64,000 nucleotides of DNA from Casimicrobium huifangae (GTDB taxonomy: Bacteria > Pseudomonadota > Gammaproteobacteria > Burkholderiales > Casimicrobiaceae), in contig NZ_CP041352.1 of assembly GCF_009746125.1 (NCBI RefSeq), positions 771,847 through 835,846 of the forward strand. Reading direction: 5' to 3'. Position numbers and translations under genes: made by a program. The notes under the pieces were generated by a model. It worked only from the letters and a program-made list of their open reading frames with translations. It was not told the DNA's origin and searched no databases. The number at the start of each line of letters is the position of its first letter. Position 1 is the first letter of the stretch. Below, piece by piece: positions 1 through 7,712 of the stretch.

Positions 1-490
1 GCCCGAGCGCGGCCATGTGCACGCGCAGTTGATGGCTGCGTCCGGTCACGGGTGTCAGCGATACACGGGTACGGGCGGTTTGCTCGTCCCGCGAAATCAC
101 CTGATAGTGTGTGGTGGACGGTTTGCCCAGCTCATGGCTGACCATTTGTCGCGGCCGATTGGGCCAATCACAGATCAGTGGCAGATCAACCGTGCCACTG
201 TCATCCGCGAGTAACCCATCGACAACGGCCTCGTAGCGCTTGCCCACGCGCCGTTGTTCGAACGCGCGCCCGAGTGCACGCTGCGCCTCGATCCCTCGGC
301 CCAACACCATCAGGCCGGATGTCTCCATGTCGAGCCGGTGCACGATCAGCGCATCGGGGAATTCGCGTTGCACGCGGGCGCTGAGGCAATCCTGCTTGTC
401 CGGCCCGCGACCGGGAACCGACAGCAGACCGCTGGGTTTGTCGACGACGATAAAGCTGTCGTCGATGGCGACCACCGCGAGCACGGACAA
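1..490 (-). CDS. RluA-family RNA pseudouridine synthase (3' part missing)
   Basis: Isomerises specific uridines in rRNA or tRNA to pseudouridine. The reverse-strand translation begins VLAVVAIDDSFIVVDKPSGL and carries the catalytic-loop signature HRLDMETSGLMVLGRG, with the catalytic Asp in RLD. It then shows the family's second motif, VTGRSHQLRVHM, close to the window edge. Both motifs are diagnostic of the RluA/RluC/RluD superfamily. No S4 RNA-binding domain precedes the catalytic domain, which is usual for the RluA and TruC branches. The start is uncertain: TTG at 490 or GTG at 484 are the only credible choices, because the frame upstream enters a palindromic repeat. The gene runs off the window's left edge, so the C-terminus is not seen. 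The target nucleotide cannot be decided. It lies downstream of argF on the same strand. Confidence 0.85.
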   Translation of the reverse strand, partial: MSVLAVVAIDDSFIVVDKPSGLLSVPGRGPDKQDCLSARVQREFPDALIVHRLDMETSGLMVLGRGIEAQRALGRAFEQRRVGKRYEAVVDGLLADDSGTVDLPLICDWPNRPRQMVSHELGKPSTTHYQVISRDEQTARTRVSLTPVTGRSHQLRVHMAALG

Positions 491-500
491 CCTATTGCTT

Positions 501-570
501 TGCAGGAGCGACTCTGCCGCGACCCTTGTTGTGGTGGTCAATGTGTGGTCGCGGCAGAGCCGCTCCTACA
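501..570. repeat. REP-like palindromic repeat
   Basis: Two arms around a loop of about 20 nt: GCAGGAGCGACTCTGCCGCG on the left (502-521) and GGTCGCGGCAGAGCCGCTCC on the right (547-566). They are close reverse complements. It fills the gap between argF and the pseudouridine synthase start. A second copy with the same GGAGCGGCTC core lies at 62889-62943. Short GC-rich palindromes of this kind are typical REP/BIME sequences, which are often mobilised by RAYT transposases. No RAYT gene is present in this window. Confidence 0.7.
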
Positions 571-577
571 TCTACCG

Positions 578-1525
578 TCACGATTTGACTTCGCCAACGA
601 CGAGGTATTCCAGCAACGCTTTCTGCGCGTGCAGACGGTTCTCCGCTTCGTCCCACACCACGCTTTGTGGACCGTCGATGACGCCGGCGGTGACTTCTTC
701 GCCGCGATGGGCAGGCAGGCAGTGCATGAACACAGCGGAGGTATCCGCCAGCGCCATCATCTCTTCGTCAACGCACCAGTCGGCAAACGCCTTCTTGCGC
801 GCCTCGGTTTCGGCCTCGAAGCCCATGCTGGTCCATACGTCGGTGGTAACGAGGTGCGAACCGCGCGCCGCTTCAAGCGGGTCGGCGAATACCTTCACGC
901 TGTCACCCGCCGCCTTGAGCATCGCGTCAGGGATGGCGTAGCCCGGCGGCGTTGAAGCGTGTACCGTGAAGCCCAGAATCTTCGCGGCCTGCAGCCACGA
1001 ATTGAGCATGTTGTTGGCGTCTCCCACCCAGGTGACGATCTTGCCTTTGATGTCGCCGCGTTGCTCGACGTAGGTGAACAGGTCGGCCAGCACCTGACAG
1101 GGATGGTGATCGTCGGTGAGCCCATTGATGACCGGTACCCGCGAGTATTCGGCGAATTTTTCGACGACGCTCTGCTTGAAGGTGCGGATCATCACCACGT
1201 CGACCATGCGGCTGACCACGCGGGCGAGGTCCTCCACCGGCTCGCCGCGCGAGATCTGCGAGGTTTCGCTGGTCAGAAAGATGGCCGAACCACCGAGCTG
1301 GTTCATGCCAGCCTCGAACGAGACACGGGTGCGGGTGGAGTTCTTCTCGAACACCATCGCCAGCGTGCGGTCACGCAGCGGGTGATACAGCTCGTAGCGC
1401 TTGAAGCGATCCTTGATGATGCGGGTGCGTTCGAACAGGTAGGCGTATTCCTCGGCAGAGAAATCGCTCATTTGCAGGAAATGCCGCACTTTGGCGACCG
1501 GCGCGGTGAACTTGGCCGTGGACAT
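578..1525 (-). CDS. argF: Ornithine carbamoyltransferase
   Basis: Cytosolic enzyme that transfers the carbamoyl group of carbamoyl phosphate to ornithine, giving citrulline in arginine biosynthesis. The 315-residue length is normal for the catabolic/anabolic OTC family. The carbamoyl-phosphate loop STRTRVSFEAGMNQLGG is present, followed by HPCQVLADL and the ornithine-binding HCLPAHRGEEV near the C-terminus. The start is the ATG at 1525. Its substrate carbamoyl phosphate is made by the carAB genes further along this window, so two consecutive pathway steps are close by. It faces away from the DUF3579 gene across a gap of about 140 bp that must hold both promoters. Confidence 0.97.
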   Translation of the reverse strand: MSTAKFTAPVAKVRHFLQMSDFSAEEYAYLFERTRIIKDRFKRYELYHPLRDRTLAMVFEKNSTRTRVSFEAGMNQLGGSAIFLTSETSQISRGEPVEDLARVVSRMVDVVMIRTFKQSVVEKFAEYSRVPVINGLTDDHHPCQVLADLFTYVEQRGDIKGKIVTWVGDANNMLNSWLQAAKILGFTVHASTPPGYAIPDAMLKAAGDSVKVFADPLEAARGSHLVTTDVWTSMGFEAETEARKKAFADWCVDEEMMALADTSAVFMHCLPAHRGEEVTAGVIDGPQSVVWDEAENRLHAQKALLEYLVVGEVKS

Positions 1526-1663
1526 GATCAGGGCAGGGCTTCAAAAACAGCAGTTTACCCGCGTTGCTAGAATTGAAAGCTTGTGCGGGCCGCTCATCCT
1601 GTGGCCCGTTCCGTCAGCAAAGCGCCTCTGCCCGCAGGTTGCAGGGGACACCATAGGCCGGCC

Positions 1664-2065
1664 ATGACCACCAGCGCGACCCCTGCGCTTCCGTCCCCTT
1701 CGCCCGACAGTGATCTCGTCATCAAGGGGATCACGCAGTCGGGGCAGCAGTTCCGCCCGAGCGACTGGTCGGATCGGCTCTGTGGCGTGATGTCGGCTTT
1801 CGGCCCGGACGAGCAGCTGCGCTACAGCCCGCTGGTGACCCCGGCATTGCGCGACGGTCTGCGCTGCGTGATTGTGCGCCGCCAGCTTGCGGAGCTGGAG
1901 CCGCGACTGTTCAAGTTCTTCCTGAGTTTTGCGCTCGACAATGACTTGCAGATCACCTTCGACGCTGATGCCGTGGCGACGCTGCTGCCTGACACTGTGC
2001 GCCGCATGTCGCAGGACTCGCCACCGCTGCGACCTGCCGTTGCGACGAAGTCAGAGGATTACTGA
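1664..2065 (+). CDS. DUF3579 family protein
   Basis: A 133-residue protein of unknown function. The segment DLVIKGITQSGQQFRPSDWS, followed by the RRQLAELEPRLFKFFLSFA helix region, is characteristic of the DUF3579 family, which in betaproteobacteria is commonly found next to argF. There is no signal peptide, membrane segment or catalytic motif, so it is probably a small cytosolic protein. The ATG at 1664 is preferred because conserved sequence starts soon after it. An in-frame codon at 1583 would add a 27-residue Arg/Ala-rich leader that looks non-coding. Its function is not known; an arginine-metabolism link is only inferred from position. Confidence 0.8.
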   Translation: MTTSATPALPSPSPDSDLVIKGITQSGQQFRPSDWSDRLCGVMSAFGPDEQLRYSPLVTPALRDGLRCVIVRRQLAELEPRLFKFFLSFALDNDLQITFDADAVATLLPDTVRRMSQDSPPLRPAVATKSEDY

Positions 2066-2094
2066 CATCGCCTCTGCGCTCGCCGCAGGCAACA

Positions 2095-2118
2095 AAAAAG
2101 GCCCCGCAGGGCCTTTTT
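2095..2118. terminator. Bidirectional rho-independent terminator
   Basis: Perfect 10-bp arms AAAAAGGCCC and GGGCCTTTTT enclose the 4-nt loop CGCA. The A-run on one side and the T-run on the other let it serve both the DUF3579 gene and the convergent rpsT. Confidence 0.88.
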
Positions 2119-2141
2119 GCTTTTCACCGAACGACCGCTGA

Positions 2142-2420
2142 CTAGGCGGCTTTCTTTTCGCCCATGCCTTTGACGGCACGAACGAGGTTGCTCTTCACGC
2201 GGGAAGCCAGGTTCTTGTGAACGATCTTCTTGTCAGCAATACGGTCGATCACCGATTGCGATTCCTGCATCTGTTTCAGTGCAGCGCCCTGATCGCCAGC
2301 GGCGACGGCTTTTTGCACTTTCTTGACGGCGGTACGCAGTTGCGTACGGAGGGCGGCGTTGTGGGCGCGTTGCTTGTCGTTTTGACGGGCGCGCTTCTTG
2401 GCTTGGGCGGAATTGGCCAT
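2142..2420 (-). CDS. rpsT: 30S ribosomal protein S20
   Basis: Primary 16S-rRNA-binding protein of the small ribosomal subunit. It is 92 residues, slightly longer than the usual 86-88, and very rich in Lys, Arg and Ala. The N-terminus [20 protein letters not shown] and the [16 protein letters not shown] segment are hallmarks of S20. The start ATG at 2420 follows a short gap, with murJ reading away on the other strand; this rpsT/murJ divergent arrangement is common in proteobacteria. Expression should be growth-rate linked and possibly autoregulated, as in E. coli, but no operator can be read here. Confidence 0.97.
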   Translation of the reverse strand: MANSAQAKKRARQNDKQRAHNAALRTQLRTAVKKVQKAVAAGDQGAALKQMQESQSVIDRIADKKIVHKNLASRVKSNLVRAVKGMGEKKAA

Positions 2421-2500
2421 AACAGATATTTCAGTATCGAATTCGGTGAACCCGCTATTCTACGGGGAATCTTTCCGCACTGCAACTACGCCCGGTCCCT

Positions 2501-4132
2501 GTGAACCTGTTCAAAGCCATCGTCAGCGTCTCAGCACTTACCACGCTGTCGCGCGTCGCCGGGCTGGCGCGCGAGGTGGTCACGGCCAAAGTGTTCGGCG
2601 CCGGAGCAGTGAACGACGCCTTCGAGATTGCTTTCCAGCTGCCCAACATGATGCGTCGGCTGTTTGCCGAAGGCGCATTTGCACAGGCCTTTGTACCGCT
2701 GATCGCAGAATACAAGGGGCAACGCGGCGAAGCGGCCACTCACCAACTGATCAATCGGGTAGCGACGTTGCAACTGGTCGCATTGCTGGCGGTGACGTTG
2801 CTCGGCATTCTGGCGGCGCCGTGGCTGATCCCGCTGTTTGCATCGGGCTTCGACAAGACCGCCGGCAAGACGCAGCTTGCCACCGAGCTGCTGCGCATCA
2901 TGTTCCCCTATCTGCTGTTCATTTCGCTGACCGCACTGGCCGGGGGCGTGATGAATATCTGGAAGAAATTCGGCATTCCTGCCTTCACCCCGGTATTGCT
3001 CAATGCGGCCATGATCGGAGCTTCACTGTGGGCCGCACCGCACTTCGCGCAGCCGATCCACGCGCTGGCGTGGGGGGTGGTGGTCGGTGGCGTGCTGCAA
3101 TTGGCCTTACAGCTTTGGCCGCTCTACAAGCTGGGCATGTTTCCGCGGCTGGACTTCCATTTCCGCGACGAAGGCGTGCGGCGGATGCTGAAGACGATGG
3201 CGCCGGCCATTCTTGGCGTCTCGGTCGCCCAGGTCAGCCTGCTGATCAACACCAATTACTCGTCGTTTTTCGGCGATGGCGCCGTGAGCTGGCTGAAAAA
3301 GGCGGACCGCTTGATGGAGCTACCCACCGCGCTGCTCGGGGTTGCCATCGGTACGGTGATCCTTCCCGCGCTGGGCGCCTTGCGGAATGAAAAGAACAGC
3401 AAGGGCTACGGCGAGCTGCTCGACTACGGCATGCGTTTCGCGCTGCTCGCTACGCTGCCGGCAATGGCGGTGATGGTGGTGCTGGCGGTGCCGATGATTG
3501 CCACCATCTTTGAGCGCGGCGCATTTACAGCACACGATGCGCTGCAGACCGGCCCGGCGGTGGCCGCTTACGCCGTCGGTATCGTGGCATTGGTGTGGAT
3601 CAAGATCCTGGCTCCGGCGTTCTACGCGCAGCAAGACACGGCGACGCCAGTGAAGATCGCGGTACGCGTGCTGGTGATCACCCAGTTGTTCAATCTGTTC
3701 TTTGTCTGGGTAGTGTTTGATCGCTATGCACCAACGCTGAAACATGCGGCGCTGGCGCTGTCCACCAGCCTTGGCGCAGTGCTCAACGCGTGGTGGCTGT
3801 ATCGCGGGCTGCGCGCGCGCGGGCTTTACGTGCCGCAGGCGCGCTGGCGGCCTTTTGCCTGGCAGCTCGTGGCGGCAACCGCGTTCACCACAGTGGCGAT
3901 CCTGATTGCGCGACCGGACGACGGCTGGTGGGTGGCGAAGGCCTCGGGCACGCTCGATACCCGTTGGGCGGCGGGCATCCCGTTGCTCGGCGCCATCGCT
4001 GACGCCGTTTCTTCACACTGGACCGAGTTTCGCCGCATTGGCACACTGGCCTCGCTGTTTGCGCTGGGCGGTGCCGCCTATCTTGGCGTGCTTTACGGCT
4101 TTGGCTTCCGTCTCCGTGACGTGAAGCGCTAG
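2501..4132 (+). CDS. murJ: Lipid II flippase MurJ
   Basis: Inner-membrane MOP-superfamily transporter that flips undecaprenyl-linked lipid II to the periplasmic face for peptidoglycan synthesis. It is 543 residues, compared with about 510 in E. coli. The N-terminus MNLFKAIVSVSALTTLSRVAG and the following REVVTAKVFGAGAVNDAFEI are the conserved MurJ start. The rest is a chain of roughly 14 hydrophobic segments with the usual LFAEGAFAQAFVPL and PALG stretches. The start is GTG at 2501; no closer ATG preserves the conserved N-terminus. It faces away from rpsT. Confidence 0.96.
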   Translation: MNLFKAIVSVSALTTLSRVAGLAREVVTAKVFGAGAVNDAFEIAFQLPNMMRRLFAEGAFAQAFVPLIAEYKGQRGEAATHQLINRVATLQLVALLAVTLLGILAAPWLIPLFASGFDKTAGKTQLATELLRIMFPYLLFISLTALAGGVMNIWKKFGIPAFTPVLLNAAMIGASLWAAPHFAQPIHALAWGVVVGGVLQLALQLWPLYKLGMFPRLDFHFRDEGVRRMLKTMAPAILGVSVAQVSLLINTNYSSFFGDGAVSWLKKADRLMELPTALLGVAIGTVILPALGALRNEKNSKGYGELLDYGMRFALLATLPAMAVMVVLAVPMIATIFERGAFTAHDALQTGPAVAAYAVGIVALVWIKILAPAFYAQQDTATPVKIAVRVLVITQLFNLFFVWVVFDRYAPTLKHAALALSTSLGAVLNAWWLYRGLRARGLYVPQARWRPFAWQLVAATAFTTVAILIARPDDGWWVAKASGTLDTRWAAGIPLLGAIADAVSSHWTEFRRIGTLASLFALGGAAYLGVLYGFGFRLRDVKR

Positions 4133-4144
4133 AACGTCGGGCGT

Positions 4145-4348
4145 TCAGCGACCGCCCGACGCAGTGACCACCACGTTCCTGGCCAGCGTCTTGAAGCGCT
4201 CGCCGTTGGCCTGCACCACGGTGATGGTGAGATGGCCGGTCTTGCTGACGTTCAGGTCGCGCACGGTGCCGGATTTACCCTTGTGGGTGCCGCCAATCAC
4301 CTGACAGGCGTCGCCGTCTTTCGGTGCCGTTGCAGTGCTGGTTGCCAC
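4145..4348 (-). CDS. Small KOW-motif protein
   Basis: A 67-residue protein dominated by one KOW motif, GGTHKGKSGTVRDLNVSKTG. This short SH3-like beta-barrel nucleic-acid-binding unit is known from ribosomal L24/L26 and NusG. It starts with ATG at 4348, only about 18 bp downstream of the fur stop and on the same strand, so it is probably translated from the fur transcript. Binding to RNA or to the ribosome is a reasonable inference from the motif, but the partner is unknown. It is much too short to be L24 itself. Confidence 0.7.
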   Translation of the reverse strand: MATSTATAPKDGDACQVIGGTHKGKSGTVRDLNVSKTGHLTITVVQANGERFKTLARNVVVTASGGR

Positions 4349-4366
4349 GACCGGCGCTCCCGCGTG

Positions 4367-4810
4367 TTACGACAGCTTGCGCGCCGGGCGCTTGGGTGCG
4401 TCGGTTACAGGCGCCAGCGCGCGGATGTGCAGCACGTGATCGACCAACTCGAAGCCGTGATCCTTGACGATCTTGGCGATGCGCTTTTCAATCTCGGCGT
4501 CGTGGAATTCGACGACCTTGCCGGTGTTCACACAGACGATATGGTCGTGCTTGTCGCCTTCGTTCAATTCGAAGATTGATTTGCCACCCTCGAAATGATG
4601 GCGCTTCAGCAGCCCCGCCTGCTCAAACTGGGTCAGCACGCGGTAAATGGTGGCAAGGCCGACGTCCAGGCCTTCGTCCATCAGCAGCCGGTACACGTCC
4701 TCGGCCGTCATGTGGCGGACCTTGGAGTTCTGGAACAGGTCCAGCACCTTCATGCGCGGCAGCGTGGCCTTGAGTCCGGCATCCTTGAGGTCTTGTGCGC
4801 GAGCGGGCAT
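4367..4810 (-). CDS. fur: Ferric uptake regulator Fur
   Basis: Iron-responsive dimeric repressor. It has an N-terminal winged helix (LKDAGLKATLPRMKVL, then DVGLATIYRVLTQFEQAGLL) followed by a metal-binding dimerisation domain with HHFEGGKSIFEL and HDHIVCVNTG. The ATG at 4810 (MPARAQDLKDAG) gives a 147-residue protein of normal length. The ATG at 4831 adds seven atypical residues. The usual structural-zinc pair CxxC is not present: the motif reads C-V-N-T-G with a single Cys, as in Pseudomonas-type Fur. It is transcribed away from bamE, the standard betaproteobacterial neighbour. No clear Fur box was recognised in the 120-bp divergent gap. Confidence 0.95.
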   Translation of the reverse strand: MPARAQDLKDAGLKATLPRMKVLDLFQNSKVRHMTAEDVYRLLMDEGLDVGLATIYRVLTQFEQAGLLKRHHFEGGKSIFELNEGDKHDHIVCVNTGKVVEFHDAEIEKRIAKIVKDHGFELVDHVLHIRALAPVTDAPKRPARKLS

Positions 4811-4932
4811 AGCGGTGATCCTGGGTTGCAAAGCCTGACCGGCGGCGCCCGCCCTGCGGGCTGGCGGGCAGATGGCGCGGCACGGCCGGCGGCTATCATA
4901 GCGGCTTGCTTTCAGGCCACTCCGTTCTTTCT

Positions 4933-5355
4933 ATGCGCGCCATATCTTCCCTGTTTGCCCTGCTCGCCGCCCTGGCGCTCTCCGGTTGCGGCCTCGTCTA
5001 CAAGATGGAAATCAATCAGGGCAACTACGTCACCCAGGACATGGTGGCCAAGCTGAAAGAGGGGCAGACGCGGCAGCAGGTCAAGCTGCTGCTCGGCACG
5101 CCGACCACCGAAAGCGTGTTCCACAAGGACCGCTGGGACTACGCCTACTCGCTGGAGCGGCGCGGCAAGACGGTCACCTCGCACAAGCTGACCGTGGTGT
5201 TCGCCGACGAAAAGCTGAAGAGCTGGACGGTCGCCGATCTGCCGACGTCGCCGGTGGTGGACCGTGACCCGGCGTACGCCATTCTCGAAAAAGACAAAAA
5301 GCCGGACGACAGCCCGGGCTGGTGGTCGCGCATCGCCGACTGGTGGCGCAAGTAG
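4933..5355 (+). CDS. bamE: Outer-membrane assembly lipoprotein BamE
   Basis: Small lipoprotein of the BAM complex, which folds beta-barrel proteins into the outer membrane (SmpA/OmlA family). The ATG at 4933 gives a type II signal peptide ending in the lipobox LSGC, so the mature protein starts at Cys19. The BamE core follows: INQGNYVTQDMVAKLKEG, QVKLLLGTP and DRWDYAYSLE. An unusual Trp-rich tail (GWWSRIADWWRK) ends the 140-residue protein. dapB begins 11 bp downstream, so the two are likely co-transcribed. lptD and surA, also outer-membrane biogenesis genes, lie elsewhere in the window. Confidence 0.94.
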   Translation: MRAISSLFALLAALALSGCGLVYKMEINQGNYVTQDMVAKLKEGQTRQQVKLLLGTPTTESVFHKDRWDYAYSLERRGKTVTSHKLTVVFADEKLKSWTVADLPTSPVVDRDPAYAILEKDKKPDDSPGWWSRIADWWRK

Positions 5356-5366
5356 CGGGTACGGTC

Positions 5367-6170
5367 ATGGCCAATCTCGCCATCGCCGGCGCGTCGGGCC
5401 GGATGGGCCGCATGCTGTTTGAGGCGGCGGCCGCGGATCGTGATTGCACGCTGGTGGGCGCGCTTGACGCGCCGGGCAGCCCGGCGCTGGGTGTCTCGGC
5501 GCGGGTGTTCGGTGGCAATGCTGACGTGCTGGTGACGGCCGATGTCGCAACGCTGGCGAACGGACGGGCGCGCGCGACGCTGATCGACTTTACCCGCCCC
5601 GAGGCCACGCTGACCTACGTCGACGCCTGTGTGACGCATGGCGTCGCCATGGTGATCGGTACCACCGGGCTAGACGACGGCGCCAAGGCAAAAATCGCCG
5701 ACGCGGCCCGGAAAATTCCGATTGTGTTCTCGCCAAATTACTCGCTCGGTGTCAACACCGTGTTCAAACTGCTGGAGCTGGCGGCAAAGTCGCTGGACAG
5801 CGGCTACGACGTCGAAATCCTCGAGATGCATCACCGCATGAAGGTCGATGCACCGTCGGGCACGGCCCTCAAGCTTGGCGAAGTGATTGCCGAGGCGCAG
5901 GGCACGCGGCTCTCCGACCGCGCCGTGTATGCCCGGGAAGGGCACACCGGCGAGCGCAAAAACGGCACTATCGGCTTCGCCACCCTGCGCGGCGGCGACG
6001 TCGTCGGCGACCATACGGTCATCTTCGCCGGCAGCGGCGAGCGCATCGAGATCACCCACAAATCCGCCAGCCGCATGAGCTACGCGCTCGGCGCCATTCG
6101 CGCGGCAAAGTTTTTGCATGGCAAAGCCGAAGGGTTGTTTGACATGCATGACGTGCTCGGGCTGAAGTAA
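5367..6170 (+). CDS. dapB: 4-hydroxy-tetrahydrodipicolinate reductase
   Basis: NAD(P)H-dependent reductase of the lysine/diaminopimelate pathway; it makes tetrahydrodipicolinate. It is 267 residues, the standard length. The Rossmann motif GASGRMGR is at the N-terminus, GTTG marks the nucleotide site, and the substrate and catalytic segment HHRMKVDAPSGTALKLGE (catalytic His and Lys) is in the middle. The ATG at 5367 puts the Rossmann motif at the expected place. A longer in-frame extension back to 5322 would overlap bamE and is not credible. Confidence 0.96.
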   Translation: MANLAIAGASGRMGRMLFEAAAADRDCTLVGALDAPGSPALGVSARVFGGNADVLVTADVATLANGRARATLIDFTRPEATLTYVDACVTHGVAMVIGTTGLDDGAKAKIADAARKIPIVFSPNYSLGVNTVFKLLELAAKSLDSGYDVEILEMHHRMKVDAPSGTALKLGEVIAEAQGTRLSDRAVYAREGHTGERKNGTIGFATLRGGDVVGDHTVIFAGSGERIEITHKSASRMSYALGAIRAAKFLHGKAEGLFDMHDVLGLK

Positions 6171-6181
6171 GCCCTCCAGCG

Positions 6182-6206
6182 GCGTTGTCAACAACATTGA
6201 CAACGC
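6182..6206. repeat. Perfect 10-bp inverted repeat after dapB
   Basis: GCGTTGTCAA and TTGACAACGC are separated by CAACA, 11 bp after the dapB stop. It is palindromic and could be an operator or a factor-assisted terminator. No T-run follows, so a simple intrinsic terminator is unlikely. Confidence 0.5.
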
Positions 6207-6259
6207 GAAACAACGTGAGGCGATAGCGGCAGCTTTCGGTGCAAACGACGTTTGCATGC

Positions 6260-6350
6260 GGGCTGGACGGTGATTTCCCGGAAAGTCGATTTTTCCGATA
6301 ATCGTGATCAAGCCCAGACGCAATGGGCGTGGCACGGGAAAGTTGCTATC
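6260..6350 (+). repeat. 91-nt four-box intergenic element, copy A
   Basis: Boxes: GGGCT at 6260, AGTCGAT at 6284, AGCCC at 6311 and AAAGTTGCT at 6339, giving spacings of 24, 27 and 28 nt. GGGCT and AGCCC are complementary. GGAAA before box 2 can pair with TTTCC after it. It sits just upstream of the CWC-motif gene and downstream of dapB. Confidence 0.6.
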
Positions 6351-6373
6351 CCTCTGCTGGAGGATTTGGCTGG

Positions 6374-6640
6374 ATGGATGAGGTGCGGGCGAACCCGCAA
6401 CGGTCGGAAGGGGAGCCGGCAAGCACGCCGCTCCAGACGGGTGGCGCGGACAATGCCGTGGCCTGCCGTTGCCCCCGTTGTGGCGATACCTTCAGCTGTG
6501 GTGCCCGCGCCGATGGCTGCTGGTGCCAAGCGCTGCCGCCGGTTGATCCTGCCCGGCTGGGCGACGATCCGGCGACGGCATCCTGTCTTTGCCCCTACTG
6601 CCTGCGGCAAGCCGTAGAACTGCTGCAGCGGACACCCTGA
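6374..6640 (+). CDS. Cysteine-rich CWC-motif protein
   Basis: An 88-residue protein with Cys spaced as CRCPRCGDTFSCGARADGCW, then WC and a later CLCPYCLRQAVELL. This is the layout of the Cys-rich CWC family, which probably binds zinc or another metal. Its function is unknown. The ATG at 6374 is preferred over an upstream in-frame codon because the latter would run into the intergenic repeat. It ends 6 bp before the histidine phosphatase gene, so the two probably form an operon. Confidence 0.7.
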   Translation: MDEVRANPQRSEGEPASTPLQTGGADNAVACRCPRCGDTFSCGARADGCWCQALPPVDPARLGDDPATASCLCPYCLRQAVELLQRTP

Positions 6641-6646
6641 CTGCTC

Positions 6647-7297
6647 ATGGCGATCTATCTTGTCCGCCACACGGCGCCCGACATCAAGCCCGGCATCATG
6701 TACGGCGCCAGCAACGTGCCCGTGCACGCTGCCGAATTCAACCGCCAGATGCCGGTGATCGACGCGCTGCTGCCGCAAGACGCGCTGGTGTTCACCAGCC
6801 CGTTGTCGCGCTGCCGACGGCTGGCGGACTTCCTGTCGATGAAAGGGAGCGGCCGCACGGTCATCATCGACCCGCGCTTCATAGAGCGCGATCTCGGCAG
6901 CTGGACCGGCAAGCAGTGGGAAGACATTCCGCGCAAGGAGGCGAAGGCGTTTGACGCCAACTACCTCGATCACTGGCCGCCGCCAATGATGACCGACGAC
7001 GGGCCGGTGCTGCGCGGGCTCAATGTGCATCCGCGCCTTGGTGCCGGCGAATCGGTGCGGGCGATGCAGATGCGCGTCATTCAGGGCTTTGAGGCAGCGA
7101 TCGACATCGCCGAGGGACGCAATCTGGCCATCGTCACCCACGCCGGGCCGATCGCCGTGATGATCGCCTACTGGCACCGCGAGGCGCTGCGCCGCGGCAT
7201 CACGCCGTCGCCGGGCTGCGGCGAAGTGGTACTGCTCGGCGAGGCTGACGGCTACCAGCGCGCCAGCATCGTCAGTGCTGAGGCGATTGCCGCCTGA
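6647..7297 (+). CDS. Histidine phosphatase family protein (alpha-ribazole phosphatase-like)
   Basis: Phosphoglycerate-mutase-like hydrolase of 216 residues. The N-terminal motif IYLVRHTAPDIKPG contains the phospho-accepting His of RHT. The second half has ERDLGSWTGKQWEDIP with the acid region, and the C-terminal TIVTHAGP-type motif (here AIVTHAGPIAVMIAYW) carries the second catalytic His. The DIKPGIMYG segment resembles alpha-ribazole-5-phosphate phosphatases (CobC), but no cobalamin gene is nearby, so the substrate is open. The start ATG at 6647 follows the CWC gene by 6 bp. It is distinct in sequence from the second histidine phosphatase at 8882. Confidence 0.85.
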   Translation: MAIYLVRHTAPDIKPGIMYGASNVPVHAAEFNRQMPVIDALLPQDALVFTSPLSRCRRLADFLSMKGSGRTVIIDPRFIERDLGSWTGKQWEDIPRKEAKAFDANYLDHWPPPMMTDDGPVLRGLNVHPRLGAGESVRAMQMRVIQGFEAAIDIAEGRNLAIVTHAGPIAVMIAYWHREALRRGITPSPGCGEVVLLGEADGYQRASIVSAEAIAA

Positions 7298-7374
7298 CCG
7301 GACGCAATGGTGACCGGACCCAGTCTCCAGCGCCGACGTGTCACTGGCTTTTCACTGGAAGCGGCGGTTTGACT

Positions 7375-7465
7375 GGGCTCGAAGGGTAAATCGGCGACAT
7401 ATCGACTTTCGCACTTTTTGGCCGATCTGCCCTTTGTCGACGCGCTTTAGCGTCGAAAGCTTATG
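7375..7465 (+). repeat. 91-nt four-box intergenic element, copy B
   Basis: GGGCT at 7375, the TATCGAC variant of box 2 at 7400, TGCCC at 7428 and AAAGCTTAT at 7456 (spacings 25, 28, 28). ATCGGC before box 2 pairs with GCCGAT before box 3. It lies upstream of the carA promoter. The rest of the 7298-7712 gap holds the carA promoter and leader. Confidence 0.6.
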
Positions 7466-7488
7466 CCGCAGCACAAGTGTTGATCGGG

Positions 7489-7494
7489 TACAAT
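7489..7494 (+). promoter_or_regulatory. Probable -10 box of the carAB promoter
   Basis: TACAAT matches the sigma-70 -10 consensus at five of six bases and would start transcription near 7501. No good -35 hexamer sits 16-18 bp upstream, so the promoter may need an activator. Confidence 0.45.
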
Positions 7495-7503
7495 CTCACG
7501 GCT

Positions 7504-7567
7504 TCAGACACGGGATTTCCTGACCACGCCCACTGCGGTGCGTGAGCATCGGCGAAGTCCCGTTTTT
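7504..7567 (+). promoter_or_regulatory. carA leader hairpin with U-run (attenuator-like)
   Basis: ACGGGATTTC at 7510-7519 pairs with GAAGTCCCGT at 7554-7563 (one G-U), directly followed by a run of five T. An inner hairpin, CACGC with GCGTG, makes it branched. Placed about 10-65 nt after the likely start site and about 145 nt before the carA ATG, it has the form of a transcription attenuator. No leader peptide with a pyrimidine-codon pattern was recognised. Confidence 0.5.
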
Positions 7568-7712
7568 CACGTCTGGCGCGACCTTTTTGCAGTTTTCGCG
7601 ACCATGGTGACCGGTGTTCGGCAAATCCCGCCAGAACGCCGCAGTCGCCCTACTAAACGAACCGATTGCCGCCACTCACGTTGCCGCGGCCGTCTCAGCA
7701 CACGAACCGAGC

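Noticed and set aside
6197-6230. TTGACA as a promoter for the CWC gene
   Set aside because: It is one arm of a perfect inverted repeat and no -10 lies 16-18 bp downstream.
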